A program made the position numbers and the translations under genes. The notes under the pieces were generated by a model. That model was given only the letters and a program-made list of their open reading frames with translations, was not told the origin of the DNA and searched no databases. 64,000 bases of DNA from assembly GCF_001423425.1 (NCBI RefSeq), contig NZ_LMNX01000002.1, forward strand, positions 868,001 to 932,000. Direction: 5' to 3'. The DNA is from Rhizobium sp. Leaf306 (lineage in GTDB: Bacteria > Pseudomonadota > Alphaproteobacteria > Rhizobiales > Rhizobiaceae). Position 1 is the stretch's first letter; every line of letters begins with the position of its first letter. This document shows positions 1 through 11,258 of this stretch, piece after piece.

Positions 1-707
1 GCGTTCCCGTCGCCAAGCATGGCAACCGGGCGTTGAGTTCCAAATCGGGGACGGCGGACGCTCTGTCGGCTCTCGGCGTCAACCTGGAAATCGGTCCGGA
101 CCGCATTGCCCGTTGTATCCGCGAGGCCGGGATCGGTTTCATGTTCGCCTCGATGCACCACGCCGCGATGCGCCATGTGGGGCCTAGCCGCGTCGAACTG
201 GGCACGCGGACGATCTTCAACATTCTGGGTCCTCTCTCGAACCCTGCAGGCGCCAAGCGTCAGTTGCTCGGCGTTTTCGATCCGAAATGGCTGCAGCCGA
301 TCGCGGAGGTGCTGCGCGGTCTCGGCTCCGAGACTGTCTGGGTCGTACATGGCCAGGGTCTGGACGAGATCACCACGACAGGCGTGACGCAGGTCTGCGC
401 TCTGGAGGGCGGCAGTATCCGCTCCTTTGAACTGACCCCAGCCGATTTTGGCGTGCCGCAGGCAACGCTTGCCGACCTCAAGGGTGGTGACGGCATCCAC
501 AATGCGAAGGCGTTGCGTGCGGTTCTAGGCGGGGCGAAGAATGCATACCGTGACATTTCACTCTGCAACGCGGCGGCAGCGCTTGTCGTCGCCGGAAAGG
601 CCGAAACGCTGAAGGATGGCATGACGATCGCCACGAACGCGCTCGAAAGCGGCAATGCCGCTGCAGCGCTTGACCGGCTTGTGGCCGTATCGAACGAGAA
701 GGATTGA
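1..707 (+). CDS. trpD: Anthranilate phosphoribosyltransferase, 5'-truncated by window edge
   Basis: TrpD transfers phosphoribose from PRPP to anthranilate, the second committed step of tryptophan synthesis, in the cytoplasm. The frame is already open at base 3, reading into the glycosyltransferase-3 signature KHGNRA and then [14 protein letters not shown], so the start codon lies before the window. About 235 of the usual 335-340 residues are present, including the [11 protein letters not shown] and [14 protein letters not shown] motifs of the anthranilate and PRPP sites. The gene ends with TGA four bases before trpC, so the two are surely co-transcribed. The family assignment is secure. Confidence 0.97.
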   Translation, partial: VPVAKHGNRALSSKSGTADALSALGVNLEIGPDRIARCIREAGIGFMFASMHHAAMRHVGPSRVELGTRTIFNILGPLSNPAGAKRQLLGVFDPKWLQPIAEVLRGLGSETVWVVHGQGLDEITTTGVTQVCALEGGSIRSFELTPADFGVPQATLADLKGGDGIHNAKALRAVLGGAKNAYRDISLCNAAAALVVAGKAETLKDGMTIATNALESGNAAAALDRLVAVSNEKD

Positions 708-711
708 GCGA

Positions 712-1527
712 ATGGCGGATATTCTCAAGAAGATCGAAGCCTACAAGCGCGAGGAAATCGCAGCGGCCAAGGCGAGTGTACCGCTCACTGAGCTGAAGGC
801 TCGTTCCGCCGACCAGCCTGCTCCGCGCGGTTTTCTGCGTGCGTTGCAGGCCAAGAAGGATGCCGGCGTTTTTGGTCTCATTGCCGAAATCAAGAAGGCG
901 AGCCCTTCGAAAGGATTGATCCGTGCAGATTTCGATCCGCCGTCGCTCGCCGCAGCCTATGAGGCCGGCGGTGCAGCCTGCCTGTCGGTTCTGACAGATA
1001 CGCCGAGCTTTCAGGGCGCACCGGAATTCATGGTCGCGGCAAAGGCTGCCTGCGCCCTGCCCGTTCTGCGCAAGGATTTCATGTTCGAGACCTACCAGGT
1101 GCACGAAGCGCGCGCCTGGGGAGCCGACTGCATCCTGATCATCATGGCGGCGCTGTCGGATGACGACGCGCTTGCGATCTACGAGGTCGCCGGCGAGCTT
1201 GGCATGGATGCGCTGATCGAAGTGCACGACGCCCCTGAAATGGAGCGGGCGCTGAAGCTCGAGGCACCGCTGGTGGGGATCAACAACCGCAATCTGCGCA
1301 CGTTCGAGCTCGATCTCGCCATCAGTGAGACACTTGCGCCAATGGTGCCAGCCGATCGACTCCTCGTCGGCGAAAGCGGCATCTTCACCTACGCCGACTG
1401 CCAGCGGCTTCAGAAGGCTGATATCGAGACCTTCCTCGTCGGTGAGAGCCTGATGCGTCAGGACGACGTTGCTGCGGCGACGCGGCTGCTGCTGTCCGGC
1501 GAGCTCTCCGCACAGGCGGCCGAATAA
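712..1527 (+). CDS. trpC: Indole-3-glycerol phosphate synthase
   Basis: TrpC closes the indole ring from CdRP, giving indole-3-glycerol phosphate and CO2. The 271-residue protein shows the expected TIM-barrel motifs: [10 protein letters not shown] near residue 60, LRKDFM near 120, GINNRNL near 185 and VGESG near 220. I chose the ATG at 712, four bases after the trpD stop, over the upstream in-frame codon at 655, which would overlap trpD heavily; [15 protein letters not shown] is a normal TrpC N-terminus. The protein is stand-alone and not fused to TrpF. Its TAA shares one base with the moaC ATG, which suggests translational coupling. Confidence 0.98.
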   Translation: MADILKKIEAYKREEIAAAKASVPLTELKARSADQPAPRGFLRALQAKKDAGVFGLIAEIKKASPSKGLIRADFDPPSLAAAYEAGGAACLSVLTDTPSFQGAPEFMVAAKAACALPVLRKDFMFETYQVHEARAWGADCILIIMAALSDDDALAIYEVAGELGMDALIEVHDAPEMERALKLEAPLVGINNRNLRTFELDLAISETLAPMVPADRLLVGESGIFTYADCQRLQKADIETFLVGESLMRQDDVAAATRLLLSGELSAQAAE

Positions 1528-2006
1528 TGGCAACACTCACTCATATCGATGCGGCCGGCGAAGCGCATATGGTCGATGTCGGCGACAAGACTGAAACCGT
1601 ACGCTCGGCGACGGCCGAGGGTCATGTCAGGATGCTTCCCGAGACGCTGGCGCTGATTCTGGATGGCAATGCCAAGAAGGGTGACGTCATTGGAACAGCG
1701 CGGCTCGCCGGGATCATGGCGGCGAAGAAGACCAGCGATCTCATTCCTCTTTGCCATCCGCTGATGCTGACCAAGGTCTCGGTCGAGATTACCGAAGACG
1801 CCGCCCTGCCCGGTCTGCGTGTCACGGCGACCGCCAAGCTGACCGGCAAGACCGGCGTCGAGATGGAAGCGCTGACGGCGGTGTCCGTTGCCTGCCTGAC
1901 GATCTACGATATGGCGAAAGCCGCAGACAAGGGCATGCAGATCGGCGGCATCCAGCTTCTCGAGAAGACCGGCGGCAAGTCCGGAACATACCGCCTGGAG
2001 GGCTGA
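1527..2006 (+). CDS. moaC: Cyclic pyranopterin monophosphate synthase
   Basis: MoaC converts the MoaA product 3',8-cyclo-7,8-dihydro-GTP into cyclic pyranopterin monophosphate, the first stable molybdopterin precursor. The 159-residue length is normal for the family. It contains the [15 protein letters not shown] segment near residues 60-75 and the [17 protein letters not shown] segment near 110-130, both part of the active site. The ATG overlaps the trpC stop by one base (TAATG), and the TGA overlaps the next ATG in the same way (TGATG). Linkage of trpDC with moaC-moeA is, as I recall, a rhizobial arrangement. Confidence 0.98.
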   Translation: MATLTHIDAAGEAHMVDVGDKTETVRSATAEGHVRMLPETLALILDGNAKKGDVIGTARLAGIMAAKKTSDLIPLCHPLMLTKVSVEITEDAALPGLRVTATAKLTGKTGVEMEALTAVSVACLTIYDMAKAADKGMQIGGIQLLEKTGGKSGTYRLEG

Positions 2007-3223
2007 TGAAAGCACTACTCCCCGTGGCGGATGCCAGGAGCCGGCTGCTCTCTGCAGCGCGTCCGATCGACGATATCGTGAATGTTCCGCTTGGCGAGGC
2101 CGACGGTCGCGTGCTGGCTGCCGATCTGGCCGCGAGGCTGACGCAGCCACCGTTCGACGCGTCCGCCATGGATGGCTACGCAGTACGGGCAGCGGATGCG
2201 TCCACGGTCGGCACAGAACTGTCGGTCATCGGGACGGCGTCTGCGGGCCATGCCTTCGAGGGCATTGTCGGTCCGGGCGAGACGGTGCGGATCTTCACGG
2301 GTGCACCTCTGCCGCAGGGCGCTGATTCCGTCCTCATCCAGGAAGATGCCGAGCGAATCGCGGGCGACCGGATCCGCACTGCATTTGCCGTCGTCGAAGG
2401 ACGGCATGTGCGGCCCCGCGGCCAGGATTTCGCGGAGGGCGAGATCGTCCTCAAGCGCGGCACAGTGCTCGACTTCGCGCATTTGACGGTCGCCGCCGCG
2501 ATGAACCATCCGACGCTTGGGATCTATCGGCGACCAAGGGTCGCGATCCTTGCGACCGGTGACGAGCTTGTAGTTCCTGGCGGTGTGCCGGCGACCGCGC
2601 AGATCATTGCCTCCAATACGTTCGGCGTCGCCGCACTGGTGCGGTCCAACGGCGGCGAGGTTCTCGACCTTGGCATCGTCAAGGACAACCAGGCGGATAT
2701 CGCTGCAGCTGTCGCACGGGCGCAGCTCGAAAAGGCCGACGTGCTGGTCACGCTCGGTGGAGCTTCTGTCGGCGATCACGACCTCGTCCAGTCGACGCTG
2801 AAGGCCGCCGGTATGGAACTCGATTTCTGGCGGATCGCGATGCGTCCCGGCAAACCGCTGATGGTCGGTTCGCTCGACGGCATGCATGTGCTGGGCCTGC
2901 CCGGCAACCCGGTCGCAAGCCTTGTGACCAGTCTCCTGTTCCTCGAGCCTCTGCTGCGAAAGCTCGCGCGTCTCAGCGAGAGGAACCGCGAGGTCATGGG
3001 TGTCACAGCGGAGCATATGAAGGCGAACGACCAGCGGCAGGACTATGTTCGCGCGAGCGTGACGCGTGACGCGGCGGGAAATCTTGTTGCCAAGGCTTTC
3101 GGAAAGCAGGATTCGTCGATGATGAAGATATTTTCGCGATCCGACGGCCTTATCGTGCGTCCGCCGCACGCTCCGGAGCTGGCTGCCGGTGCACCCTGCC
3201 CTATATTGCTCATTCGTTCCTAA
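2006..3223 (+). CDS. moeA: Molybdopterin molybdenumtransferase
   Basis: MoeA inserts molybdate into adenylylated molybdopterin to finish the molybdenum cofactor. The 405-residue product has the expected domains: an N-terminal region with PPFDASAMDGYAV near residues 50-62, a gephyrin/MoeA central domain with ATGDELV and TLGGASVGDHD near 175-260, then RPGKP and GLPGNPVAS near 285-305, and a C-terminal beta-barrel domain. The start at 2006 overlaps the moaC stop (TGATG); a longer in-frame reading from 1751 would lie inside moaC and is rejected. It ends the trp-mo operon. In rhizobia I remember, lexA comes next, but here a photolyase does. Confidence 0.97.
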   Translation: MKALLPVADARSRLLSAARPIDDIVNVPLGEADGRVLAADLAARLTQPPFDASAMDGYAVRAADASTVGTELSVIGTASAGHAFEGIVGPGETVRIFTGAPLPQGADSVLIQEDAERIAGDRIRTAFAVVEGRHVRPRGQDFAEGEIVLKRGTVLDFAHLTVAAAMNHPTLGIYRRPRVAILATGDELVVPGGVPATAQIIASNTFGVAALVRSNGGEVLDLGIVKDNQADIAAAVARAQLEKADVLVTLGGASVGDHDLVQSTLKAAGMELDFWRIAMRPGKPLMVGSLDGMHVLGLPGNPVASLVTSLLFLEPLLRKLARLSERNREVMGVTAEHMKANDQRQDYVRASVTRDAAGNLVAKAFGKQDSSMMKIFSRSDGLIVRPPHAPELAAGAPCPILLIRS

Positions 3224-3268
3224 GGCGCTTTCCAGGCGTCCTTTGCGATGCCTCGAACGGAGAAGCGC

Positions 3269-4714
3269 GTGCCTGCCGATCATTCAACTGACAAAGACAT
3301 TCCGACCATCCTGTGGTTTCGCAAGGATCTCCGTCTCGATGACAATGCGGCGCTGAATGCCGCGATCGATGCCGGCGGCCCGGTCATCCCCGTCTATATC
3401 CGCGAACCCGACGAACTGAACATCGGGCCTCTCGGTGGCGCGCAGGAATGGTGGCTGCATCATTCGCTGACGGCACTCAAGGGCGCGCTGAAAGCGCTCG
3501 GCAGTGACCTCATTCTCGTTAGGGGAAAGGCCGAGGATGTTCTGTCCGACATCGCCCACAAGACCGGCGCCCGCTCCGTCTTCGTCAACCGCGCCTATGA
3601 ACGCACGGACTACGACCGTGAAATCGCGGTCGCCCTCAAAGACAAGGGCATCGCCATCAGCGCCTTTCATGGCCAGCTTCTCCACGAGCCGGACCGGATC
3701 CGCACGGGGGCGGGCAAGCCATTCAAGGTTTTTACACCGTTCTGGAACGCGATGCAGAAGCTCGGCGAACCGCACGAGCCGATGGATACCCCAAAGTCCA
3801 TCCCTGCCCCGAAGCAATTTCCCCGTTCGGAAAGCCTGGACGGCTGGGACCTGCTGCCGGCAAAGCCGGACTGGGCTTCGGGTTTTTCCGAAATGTGGAC
3901 ACCGGGAGAACAGGGCGCGCGGGAGAAGTTAAAGGACATCATCGACAGGGACCTGCACGACTACAAGCGCGGTCGGGACTTTCCGGCGATCGACGCCACG
4001 TCTTCGCTGTCTGCCCACCTCACCCATGGCGAGATTTCCCCTGCCCGCATCTGGTACGAGACGAGAGGTCTTCCGGCGAAGACATCGGAAGACGTGTCGC
4101 ACTTCCGCCGCGAGCTTGCCTGGCGCGATTTCTGCTACGGTCTGCTGATCGAATTTCCCGGCCTCGATCGCGAAAACTGGGACGACAAGTTCGACGCATT
4201 CGAATGGCAATACGATGCCAAGCAATTTACGGCTTGGACCAAGGGGATGACGGGTTATCCGATCGTCGATGCCGGTATGCGGCAGTTGTGGAAACACGGC
4301 TATATGCACAACCGGGTGCGGATGATCACGGCGTCGTTCATGATCAAGGATCTGATGATCGACTGGCGCAAGGGCGAGCAGTGGTTCCGCGATACGCTTG
4401 TCGATGCGGATCCTGCCAACAATTCCGCCAACTGGCAGTGGGTGGCCGGCAGTGGCGCCGATGCCTCGCCCTTCTTCCGGATCTTCAACCCTATCCTGCA
4501 GAGCGAGAAATTCGATCCAGACGGCGATTACGTTCGCGAGCATGTGCCCGAACTGGCAAAGCTCGACCGCAAATACATCCACAAGCCGTTCGAGGCGCCG
4601 GCGGCGGTGCTGGAGAAGGCCGGGATCGAGCTGGGGAAGACTTATCCCAAGCCCATCGTCGATCACGGTTTCGCCCGCGACCGGGCGCTTGCCGCATACA
4701 AGGCGCTGAAATAG
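3269..4714 (+). CDS. phrB: Deoxyribodipyrimidine photolyase
   Basis: This is a light-driven DNA repair enzyme splitting cyclobutane pyrimidine dimers with FADH-. An N-terminal antenna Rossmann domain begins with TILWFRKDLRLDDNAAL. The C-terminal FAD-binding domain carries TGYPIVDAGMRQLW, HNRVRMITASF and the GEQWFRDTLVDADPANNSANWQWVAGSG block typical of class I CPD photolyases. At about 481 residues it is full length. I prefer the GTG at 3269 because GGAGA sits a few bases upstream; an in-frame ATG at 3248 adds seven residues but has no visible ribosome site. It lies 45 bases after moeA on the same strand and may be part of that transcript. It ends before a shared terminator. Confidence 0.95.
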   Translation: MPADHSTDKDIPTILWFRKDLRLDDNAALNAAIDAGGPVIPVYIREPDELNIGPLGGAQEWWLHHSLTALKGALKALGSDLILVRGKAEDVLSDIAHKTGARSVFVNRAYERTDYDREIAVALKDKGIAISAFHGQLLHEPDRIRTGAGKPFKVFTPFWNAMQKLGEPHEPMDTPKSIPAPKQFPRSESLDGWDLLPAKPDWASGFSEMWTPGEQGAREKLKDIIDRDLHDYKRGRDFPAIDATSSLSAHLTHGEISPARIWYETRGLPAKTSEDVSHFRRELAWRDFCYGLLIEFPGLDRENWDDKFDAFEWQYDAKQFTAWTKGMTGYPIVDAGMRQLWKHGYMHNRVRMITASFMIKDLMIDWRKGEQWFRDTLVDADPANNSANWQWVAGSGADASPFFRIFNPILQSEKFDPDGDYVREHVPELAKLDRKYIHKPFEAPAAVLEKAGIELGKTYPKPIVDHGFARDRALAAYKALK

Positions 4715-4730
4715 AAAAGCGGGCAAAGAA

Positions 4731-4757
4731 AAACCCGGTCGAAGCCGGGTTTATCTT
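4731..4757. terminator. Bidirectional terminator between phrB and pyrG
   Basis: The repeat AAACCCGG, loop TCGAAG-like, CCGGGTTT forms a strong short hairpin at 4731-4752. It is followed by a T-rich run on the plus strand and by TTTTTCTTT on the minus strand. It lies between the convergent phrB and pyrG genes and can stop transcription from both. Confidence 0.85.
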
Positions 4758-4760
4758 GTC

Positions 4761-6524
<1,764 letters not shown>

Positions 6525-6977
6525 TTACTGGCCGGTTGGAACGCTGTTCGTCGGAGCGGGCGTTGCCGGGGCCGGTGTCGCCGGAGCCGGTGCTCCCGTT
6601 GCCGGTGCTGTCGGAGCAGGCGCTGAACTCGCGCCATCCGATGGGACGCCGTTGCTTGCCGGCGGAGCGGTCGGTGCCGGGCCGAGCTGGTTCAAGATAC
6701 CATTGCCTGAACCCTGCTGGCTCTGCGGAATGCGGTCGAGAATATCCGTTGGACGCGATTCGTAGCGTGCCAGAATACCGAGCGCCAATGACGTGACGAA
6801 AAACAGCGTCGCCAGGATCGCCGTCGTGCGGGTCAGGGCGTTTGCCGTGCCGCGCGCCGACATGAAGCCGGAACCGCCGCCGATGCCAAGCCCTCCGCCT
6901 TCGGAGCGCTGGATCAGCACGACGCCGACAAGCGCCAGCACGATCATGAGATGAATGACGATCAGAACAGTCTGCAT
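6525..6977 (-). CDS. secG: Preprotein translocase subunit SecG
   Basis: SecG is the small accessory subunit of the SecYEG channel. The first about 75 residues are the conserved core: a membrane helix starting at MQTVLIVIHLMIVLALVGVVL, the cytoplasmic QRSEGGGLGIGGGSGFMSARG loop region, and a second helix ILATLFFVTSLALGIL. The ATG at 6977 fits this start; the longer open frame from 7055 adds a non-conserved leader. The product is 150 residues, longer than the usual 75-130, because of a tail after residue about 90 rich in proline, alanine and threonine. Such tails are common in alphaproteobacterial SecG. It sits between tpiA and pyrG on the same strand. Confidence 0.95.
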   Translation of the reverse strand: MQTVLIVIHLMIVLALVGVVLIQRSEGGGLGIGGGSGFMSARGTANALTRTTAILATLFFVTSLALGILARYESRPTDILDRIPQSQQGSGNGILNQLGPAPTAPPASNGVPSDGASSAPAPTAPATGAPAPATPAPATPAPTNSVPTGQ

Positions 6978-7071
6978 GAATAAGATCCCTGCCCCGTTGG
7001 CGAGGCAATAGAAGAAGTTTGGCGGCTCTTTACATGAGGCCCGCCCGCTTTCCAAGCCCCTATTGAATGGC

Positions 7072-7842
7072 TCAGGCGGTCAAGGCCTCATAGACGCCGT
7101 AGATGGCGAGAAAATCGTCGGCTTTCAAGCTGGCGCCACCGATCAATGCGCCATCGACATTTTCGATCGCCATCAGCTCCGCCGCATTGCCCGGCTTGAC
7201 CGAGCCGCCGTAGAGGAGACGCATCCCCTTGCCGTCGTCGCCGAACCGCTTCACAAGTTCTGCGCGCATGAAAGCATGCGCGGCTTCCACATCGCTTGCG
7301 GTCGGCGTCACGCCGGATCCGATCGCCCATACGGGCTCGTAGGCAATGACCGTGTTTGCGGCCGTCGCATCATCTGGCAGGGAGCCAGCGAGCTGACGCT
7401 TCAGGATATCGAGTGTCTGGCCGGTGTCGCGTTCGTCCGCCGTTTCACCGACGCAGACGATCACGATCAATCCGGCCGTATGCGCAGCCTCGGCCTTCGC
7501 GCGAACGATCCGATCAGTTTCACGATGATCGACGCGCCTTTCGGAATGGCCGACGATCACATGCGTGCCGAAGCAGTCGGCGATCATGTCGGCGGAAATA
7601 TCACCGGTATGCGCGCCGCAATGCTTCCGATGACAATCCTGGGCGCCGATCATCAGCGGGCTGTCCGTCGAAAGCGCCGTCGCCACATAGAGAAGCGTGG
7701 CCGGCGGGCATATCAGGGTTTCGACCTTTTCCGAGAGAGGTCCCATCACGCCCTGAGCAATCGCCTTGATCTCGGGAAGGCTGTCCCTCGTGCCGTTCAT
7801 CTTCCAGTTTCCGGCAATAAGCGGGCGAATTTCTGGTGTCAT
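7072..7842 (-). CDS. tpiA: Triose-phosphate isomerase
   Basis: TpiA interconverts dihydroxyacetone phosphate and glyceraldehyde 3-phosphate in glycolysis and gluconeogenesis. The 256-residue protein has GNWKMNG near the N-terminus (catalytic Lys), VIVGHSERR near residue 95 (catalytic His), the loop-6 segment [12 protein letters not shown] near 165 (catalytic Glu) and LLYGGSVKP near 210. The ATG at 7842 gives the usual [14 protein letters not shown] start; the open frame continues upstream without conserved sequence. It heads the tpiA, secG, pyrG run. The stop is 94 bases before secG. Confidence 0.98.
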   Translation of the reverse strand: MTPEIRPLIAGNWKMNGTRDSLPEIKAIAQGVMGPLSEKVETLICPPATLLYVATALSTDSPLMIGAQDCHRKHCGAHTGDISADMIADCFGTHVIVGHSERRVDHRETDRIVRAKAEAAHTAGLIVIVCVGETADERDTGQTLDILKRQLAGSLPDDATAANTVIAYEPVWAIGSGVTPTASDVEAAHAFMRAELVKRFGDDGKGMRLLYGGSVKPGNAAELMAIENVDGALIGGASLKADDFLAIYGVYEALTA

Positions 7843-8086
7843 GTCGATCCCTGTTCCTCTCCTCCAGCCGACGCCGTTGAGCGCCGCCACCTAAACGTGC
7901 AGGACAGGCCTCCCGACATGTCCTTTCACACTTCGTACGCTGAATAATGAACGCATTTCAAGTGCTTGGATGGATCCCAGATGGCGCGTCATGAGCCAGA
8001 GGTCAACGCATTCCAGGTGGGAAGCGATCTGCGCCGCGATTCAATCGGTTGAGAACCATTTAAACGCGCGATTGCAGCCAAACCGG

Positions 8087-8986
8087 TTATTTGTGGGCAA
8101 TAAGCACGAAATTGAGGGCTTTGCGCCAGTCGATCATCCGAATGGGTGTTCCGTGCCCGCCTGTATTGAAAACGGACATACGGACCGGGTATCCGGAACT
8201 CTGCAATTTACGGTAGATCTCGGTCTGTCCGCTTGCTGCGTAGACGCTGTCGGCGCTGCCGTGAGCGATATAGATCGGCAGTTTTGCCTTGGCGAACGGC
8301 GTCGACAGCAGACCCGGATCGGGTGGACCGCCAAGCAGAACCATACCCTTCAGAGACCGGATCGTCGCCGCATCTCGGCTCACGGCCTGACAGATCAAGC
8401 CACCCATGGAGGCGCAGGCGAGGATGACAGGACGTCCTGCCGATTTCTCCGACGCATAGCGAATAAGGGCAGAGATATCGGCAGCACCTTTGTCGTCGAA
8501 GGATCTGACGCTTGGCGAATAGTAGGTCCCGCCCGACGCGGTGACGAGGTTCTTCAGCCGGTTGAAATTGCCGCCGAACGTGAAGTCGTTGACGCCGAGC
8601 CGCCTGTCGCCGCCCCTGCCGTGGATGAAGATCACCGTGAAGGCGCCACCTTGCGAAGGTCCCACCCTGGTGACATCGAGGGTCCGGCCGGAGAGGGCCA
8701 GGGTTTCATTTTCCTGGACACGGCGCGGTCCAAGCGCCACATAGGCATTCTTGACCCGCCGCTCAGGCTCGCTGTCACGTCCGTTGATGTCGCGCAGTTC
8801 CTGGTAGTCTATCATCTCGTAAGCGCCGCCGTCCTTAGTCTCCAGCACCTCGAACCTGGAGAAAAGCTCGTCCTTGAACGGCTTGATGGGGCCTTCCTGC
8901 GCGAGGCTTGCTGAAGCGGTAAGCGCGACCATGCCAGCAAGAAGCGTGCCGAAAAAGAAATGAACTGTGGACATGCGGGCTTTCAT
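8087..8986 (-). CDS. Exported alpha/beta hydrolase
   Basis: The protein starts with a basic stretch, a hydrophobic helix (FFFGTLLAGMVALTASASLAQ) and an Ala-rich cleavage region, so it is likely exported to the periplasm. The mature part is an alpha/beta hydrolase: VIFIHGRGGDR is the oxyanion strand, CASMGG carries the nucleophile Ser, AHGSADS supplies a probable Asp, and NTGGHGTP supplies His. The organisation resembles phospholipase/carboxylesterase or dienelactone-hydrolase relatives; the substrate cannot be read. I chose the ATG at 8986 because AGAAGG lies eight bases upstream; 8974 is a weaker choice. It is divergent from parE. Confidence 0.8.
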   Translation of the reverse strand: MKARMSTVHFFFGTLLAGMVALTASASLAQEGPIKPFKDELFSRFEVLETKDGGAYEMIDYQELRDINGRDSEPERRVKNAYVALGPRRVQENETLALSGRTLDVTRVGPSQGGAFTVIFIHGRGGDRRLGVNDFTFGGNFNRLKNLVTASGGTYYSPSVRSFDDKGAADISALIRYASEKSAGRPVILACASMGGLICQAVSRDAATIRSLKGMVLLGGPPDPGLLSTPFAKAKLPIYIAHGSADSVYAASGQTEIYRKLQSSGYPVRMSVFNTGGHGTPIRMIDWRKALNFVLIAHK

Positions 8987-9169
8987 TCGGAACCTTCTGT
9001 CTTCCAACTTGCCATGCTAAAGCCGAGGCAGCATTGCTGGCAGAGCCGCCGTGCGCGTACGGCATCGCGAGAAAGCCGGTTTTCTGGCAAAATCGCATGT
9101 GATTCGAAACAGCACGAGATGGGTATGGCTATCTCCTCCGCACCCCGACAGGTAGTACCGACACCGCCA

Positions 9170-11221
9170 ATGGATGACAATAACGACCTTTTTGCCGATA
9201 CGCCCGCTCTCCCCAGATCAGCGCCAGCGGAACCTGTACCCGCTGTCAAGGCAGCGCCTTCGCCGCGACGTCCGGCTACAATCGCCGCCGACGGCGACGA
9301 CTACGGCGCATCGTCGATCCGCGTGCTGGAGGGTCTTGAACCGGTGCGTATGCGCCCGGGCATGTATATCGGCGGCACGGACGAAAAGGCTCTCCACCAT
9401 CTGTTTGCCGAAGTCATCGACAACTCGATGGACGAAGCCGTGGCCGGCCATGCCAATTTCATCGAGGTGTATCTGGATACCGAAGGTTGCCTGACTGTGA
9501 CCGACAACGGTCGTGGCATTCCTGTGGAAAATCATCCGCAGGTGCCCGGCAAGTCGACACTCGAAGTTATCATGACCAAGCTTCATGCCGGCGGTAAGTT
9601 TGACGGAAAGGCTTACGAGACCTCGGGCGGTCTGCATGGGGTTGGCGTCTCCGTCGTCAATGCGTTGTCCGACATGCTGGAAGTCGAGGTTGCGCGCAAC
9701 AAGAAGCTCTATCGCCAACGTTTTTCCCGCGGCGTTCCGCAAGGTGGGCTCGAAGAACTCGGTGACGTACACAATCGTCGCGGCACCCGCGTCCGCTTCC
9801 ATCCGGATCCGCAGATCTTCGGCGATCACGCGAAGTTCGATGCCGGTCGCATTTTCCGCATGGCGCGCTCGAAGGCTTATCTGTTCGGCGGCGTCGAAAT
9901 CCGTTGGAGCTGCGATCCGTCACTGGTTCAGGCCGGTGGCGACGTGCCGGACAAGGCGGTCTTCCATTTTCCCGGCGGTCTGAAAGACTATCTTTCGGCC
10001 ACGCTCGGCAAGGATTTCACCGTCACTCGGGAAATCTTCGCCGGCCGTACCGAAAAGACCGGTGGTCACGGCGCCATGGAATGGGCCATCACGTGGTATG
10101 GTGGCGACCCGCAGGTTCACTCCTACTGCAACACCATCCCGACGACCGAAGGCGGCACCCATGAAGCCGGGTTGCGCATCGCGCTGACCAAAGGCCTGAA
10201 GAATTACGCCGAACTGACCCAGAACAAACGTGCCCGCGAAATTACCACTGATGACGTGATGATCTCGGCCGTGGGCATGCTGTCTGTCTTTATCCGCGAG
10301 CCGGAATTTGTCGGCCAGACCAAGGACAAGCTTGCGACCGTGGAGGCGCAGCGGCTCGTCGAGAACGTTCTGCGCGACCCCTTCGATCATTACCTGACCG
10401 GAAATCCCAACGAGGCCGCGAAACTGCTCGACTGGGTGATTGAGCGCTCCGAAGAGCGGCTTCGTCGCCGCAAGGAAAAAGAGGTCAATCGCAAGACGGC
10501 CGTGCGCAAGCTGCGCCTTCCCGGCAAGCTTGCCGATTGCTCACAGAACACGGCCGAGGGCGCCGAACTGTTCATCGTCGAGGGTGACTCGGCTGGCGGC
10601 TCGGCGAAGCAGGGCCGTAACCGGTTGAACCAGGCCATTCTTCCGCTGCGGGGAAAAATCCTCAACGTCGGCTCGGCAAGCCGCGAGAAACTCTCGGCCA
10701 ACCAGCAGATCGCAGATCTCGTGCAGGCGCTTGGCTGTGGCACGCGGACGAAATACCGCGAGGAGGATCTTCGCTACGAGCGGGTCATCATCATGACCGA
10801 CGCCGACGTCGACGGCGCCCATATCGCATCGCTCCTGATCACGTTCTTCTATCAGGAAATGCCCGAACTCATCCGCGGCAGCCACCTTTATCTGGCCGTG
10901 CCACCGCTTTACGTCATCCGGCAGGGTGGAAAGACCGTCTATGCCCGCAACGACGCGCATCGGGCCGAATTGATGGAAACGGTGTTCAAGGGCAAGAAAG
11001 TCGAAATCGGTCGCTTCAAAGGCCTTGGCGAGATGATGGCTGCGCAGTTGAAGGAAACGACCATGGACCCCGCCAAGCGCACGTTGCTGCGCGTCGGGAT
11101 CGACGAGGTGGATTTCGAAGGCACGCGCGAGGCGGTCGACAATCTCATGGGCACGAGGCCCGAGGCGCGATTCCGGTTTATCCAGGAACGCGCCGCCTTT
11201 GCCGATAACCTCGATATCTGA
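9170..11221 (+). CDS. parE: DNA topoisomerase IV subunit B
   Basis: ParE is the ATPase half of topoisomerase IV, which with ParC decatenates daughter chromosomes. The GHKL ATPase domain shows EVIDNSMDEAVAGHA near residue 80, DNGRGIPVE near 110 and GLHGVGVSVVNALS near 150. The TOPRIM domain has IVEGDSAGGSAKQGRNR near 470 and MTDADVDGAHI near 545, with the C-terminal RFKGLGEM motif. Starting at the ATG at 9170 (MDDNNDLF, a typical ParE beginning) gives 683 residues. In-frame ATGs at 9119 and 9125 would add about 15 residues and cannot be excluded. The shorter length and sequence favour ParE over GyrB. Confidence 0.95.
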   Translation: MDDNNDLFADTPALPRSAPAEPVPAVKAAPSPRRPATIAADGDDYGASSIRVLEGLEPVRMRPGMYIGGTDEKALHHLFAEVIDNSMDEAVAGHANFIEVYLDTEGCLTVTDNGRGIPVENHPQVPGKSTLEVIMTKLHAGGKFDGKAYETSGGLHGVGVSVVNALSDMLEVEVARNKKLYRQRFSRGVPQGGLEELGDVHNRRGTRVRFHPDPQIFGDHAKFDAGRIFRMARSKAYLFGGVEIRWSCDPSLVQAGGDVPDKAVFHFPGGLKDYLSATLGKDFTVTREIFAGRTEKTGGHGAMEWAITWYGGDPQVHSYCNTIPTTEGGTHEAGLRIALTKGLKNYAELTQNKRAREITTDDVMISAVGMLSVFIREPEFVGQTKDKLATVEAQRLVENVLRDPFDHYLTGNPNEAAKLLDWVIERSEERLRRRKEKEVNRKTAVRKLRLPGKLADCSQNTAEGAELFIVEGDSAGGSAKQGRNRLNQAILPLRGKILNVGSASREKLSANQQIADLVQALGCGTRTKYREEDLRYERVIIMTDADVDGAHIASLLITFFYQEMPELIRGSHLYLAVPPLYVIRQGGKTVYARNDAHRAELMETVFKGKKVEIGRFKGLGEMMAAQLKETTMDPAKRTLLRVGIDEVDFEGTREAVDNLMGTRPEARFRFIQERAAFADNLDI

Positions 11222-11225
11222 TTGC

Positions 11226-11254
11226 TGCGACCGGGAGACTTCCGGTCGCATTTT
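11226..11254 (+). terminator. parE terminator
   Basis: A perfect nine-base stem TGCGACCGG / CCGGTCGCA with a seven-base loop is followed by TTTTG, five bases after the parE stop. It lies between convergent parE and the phytochrome gene. The U tract is short. Confidence 0.7.
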
Positions 11255-11258
11255 GAAG

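Noticed and set aside
2015..3283. 422-codon open frame on the minus strand opposite moeA
   Set aside because: Shadow of moeA with no motif.
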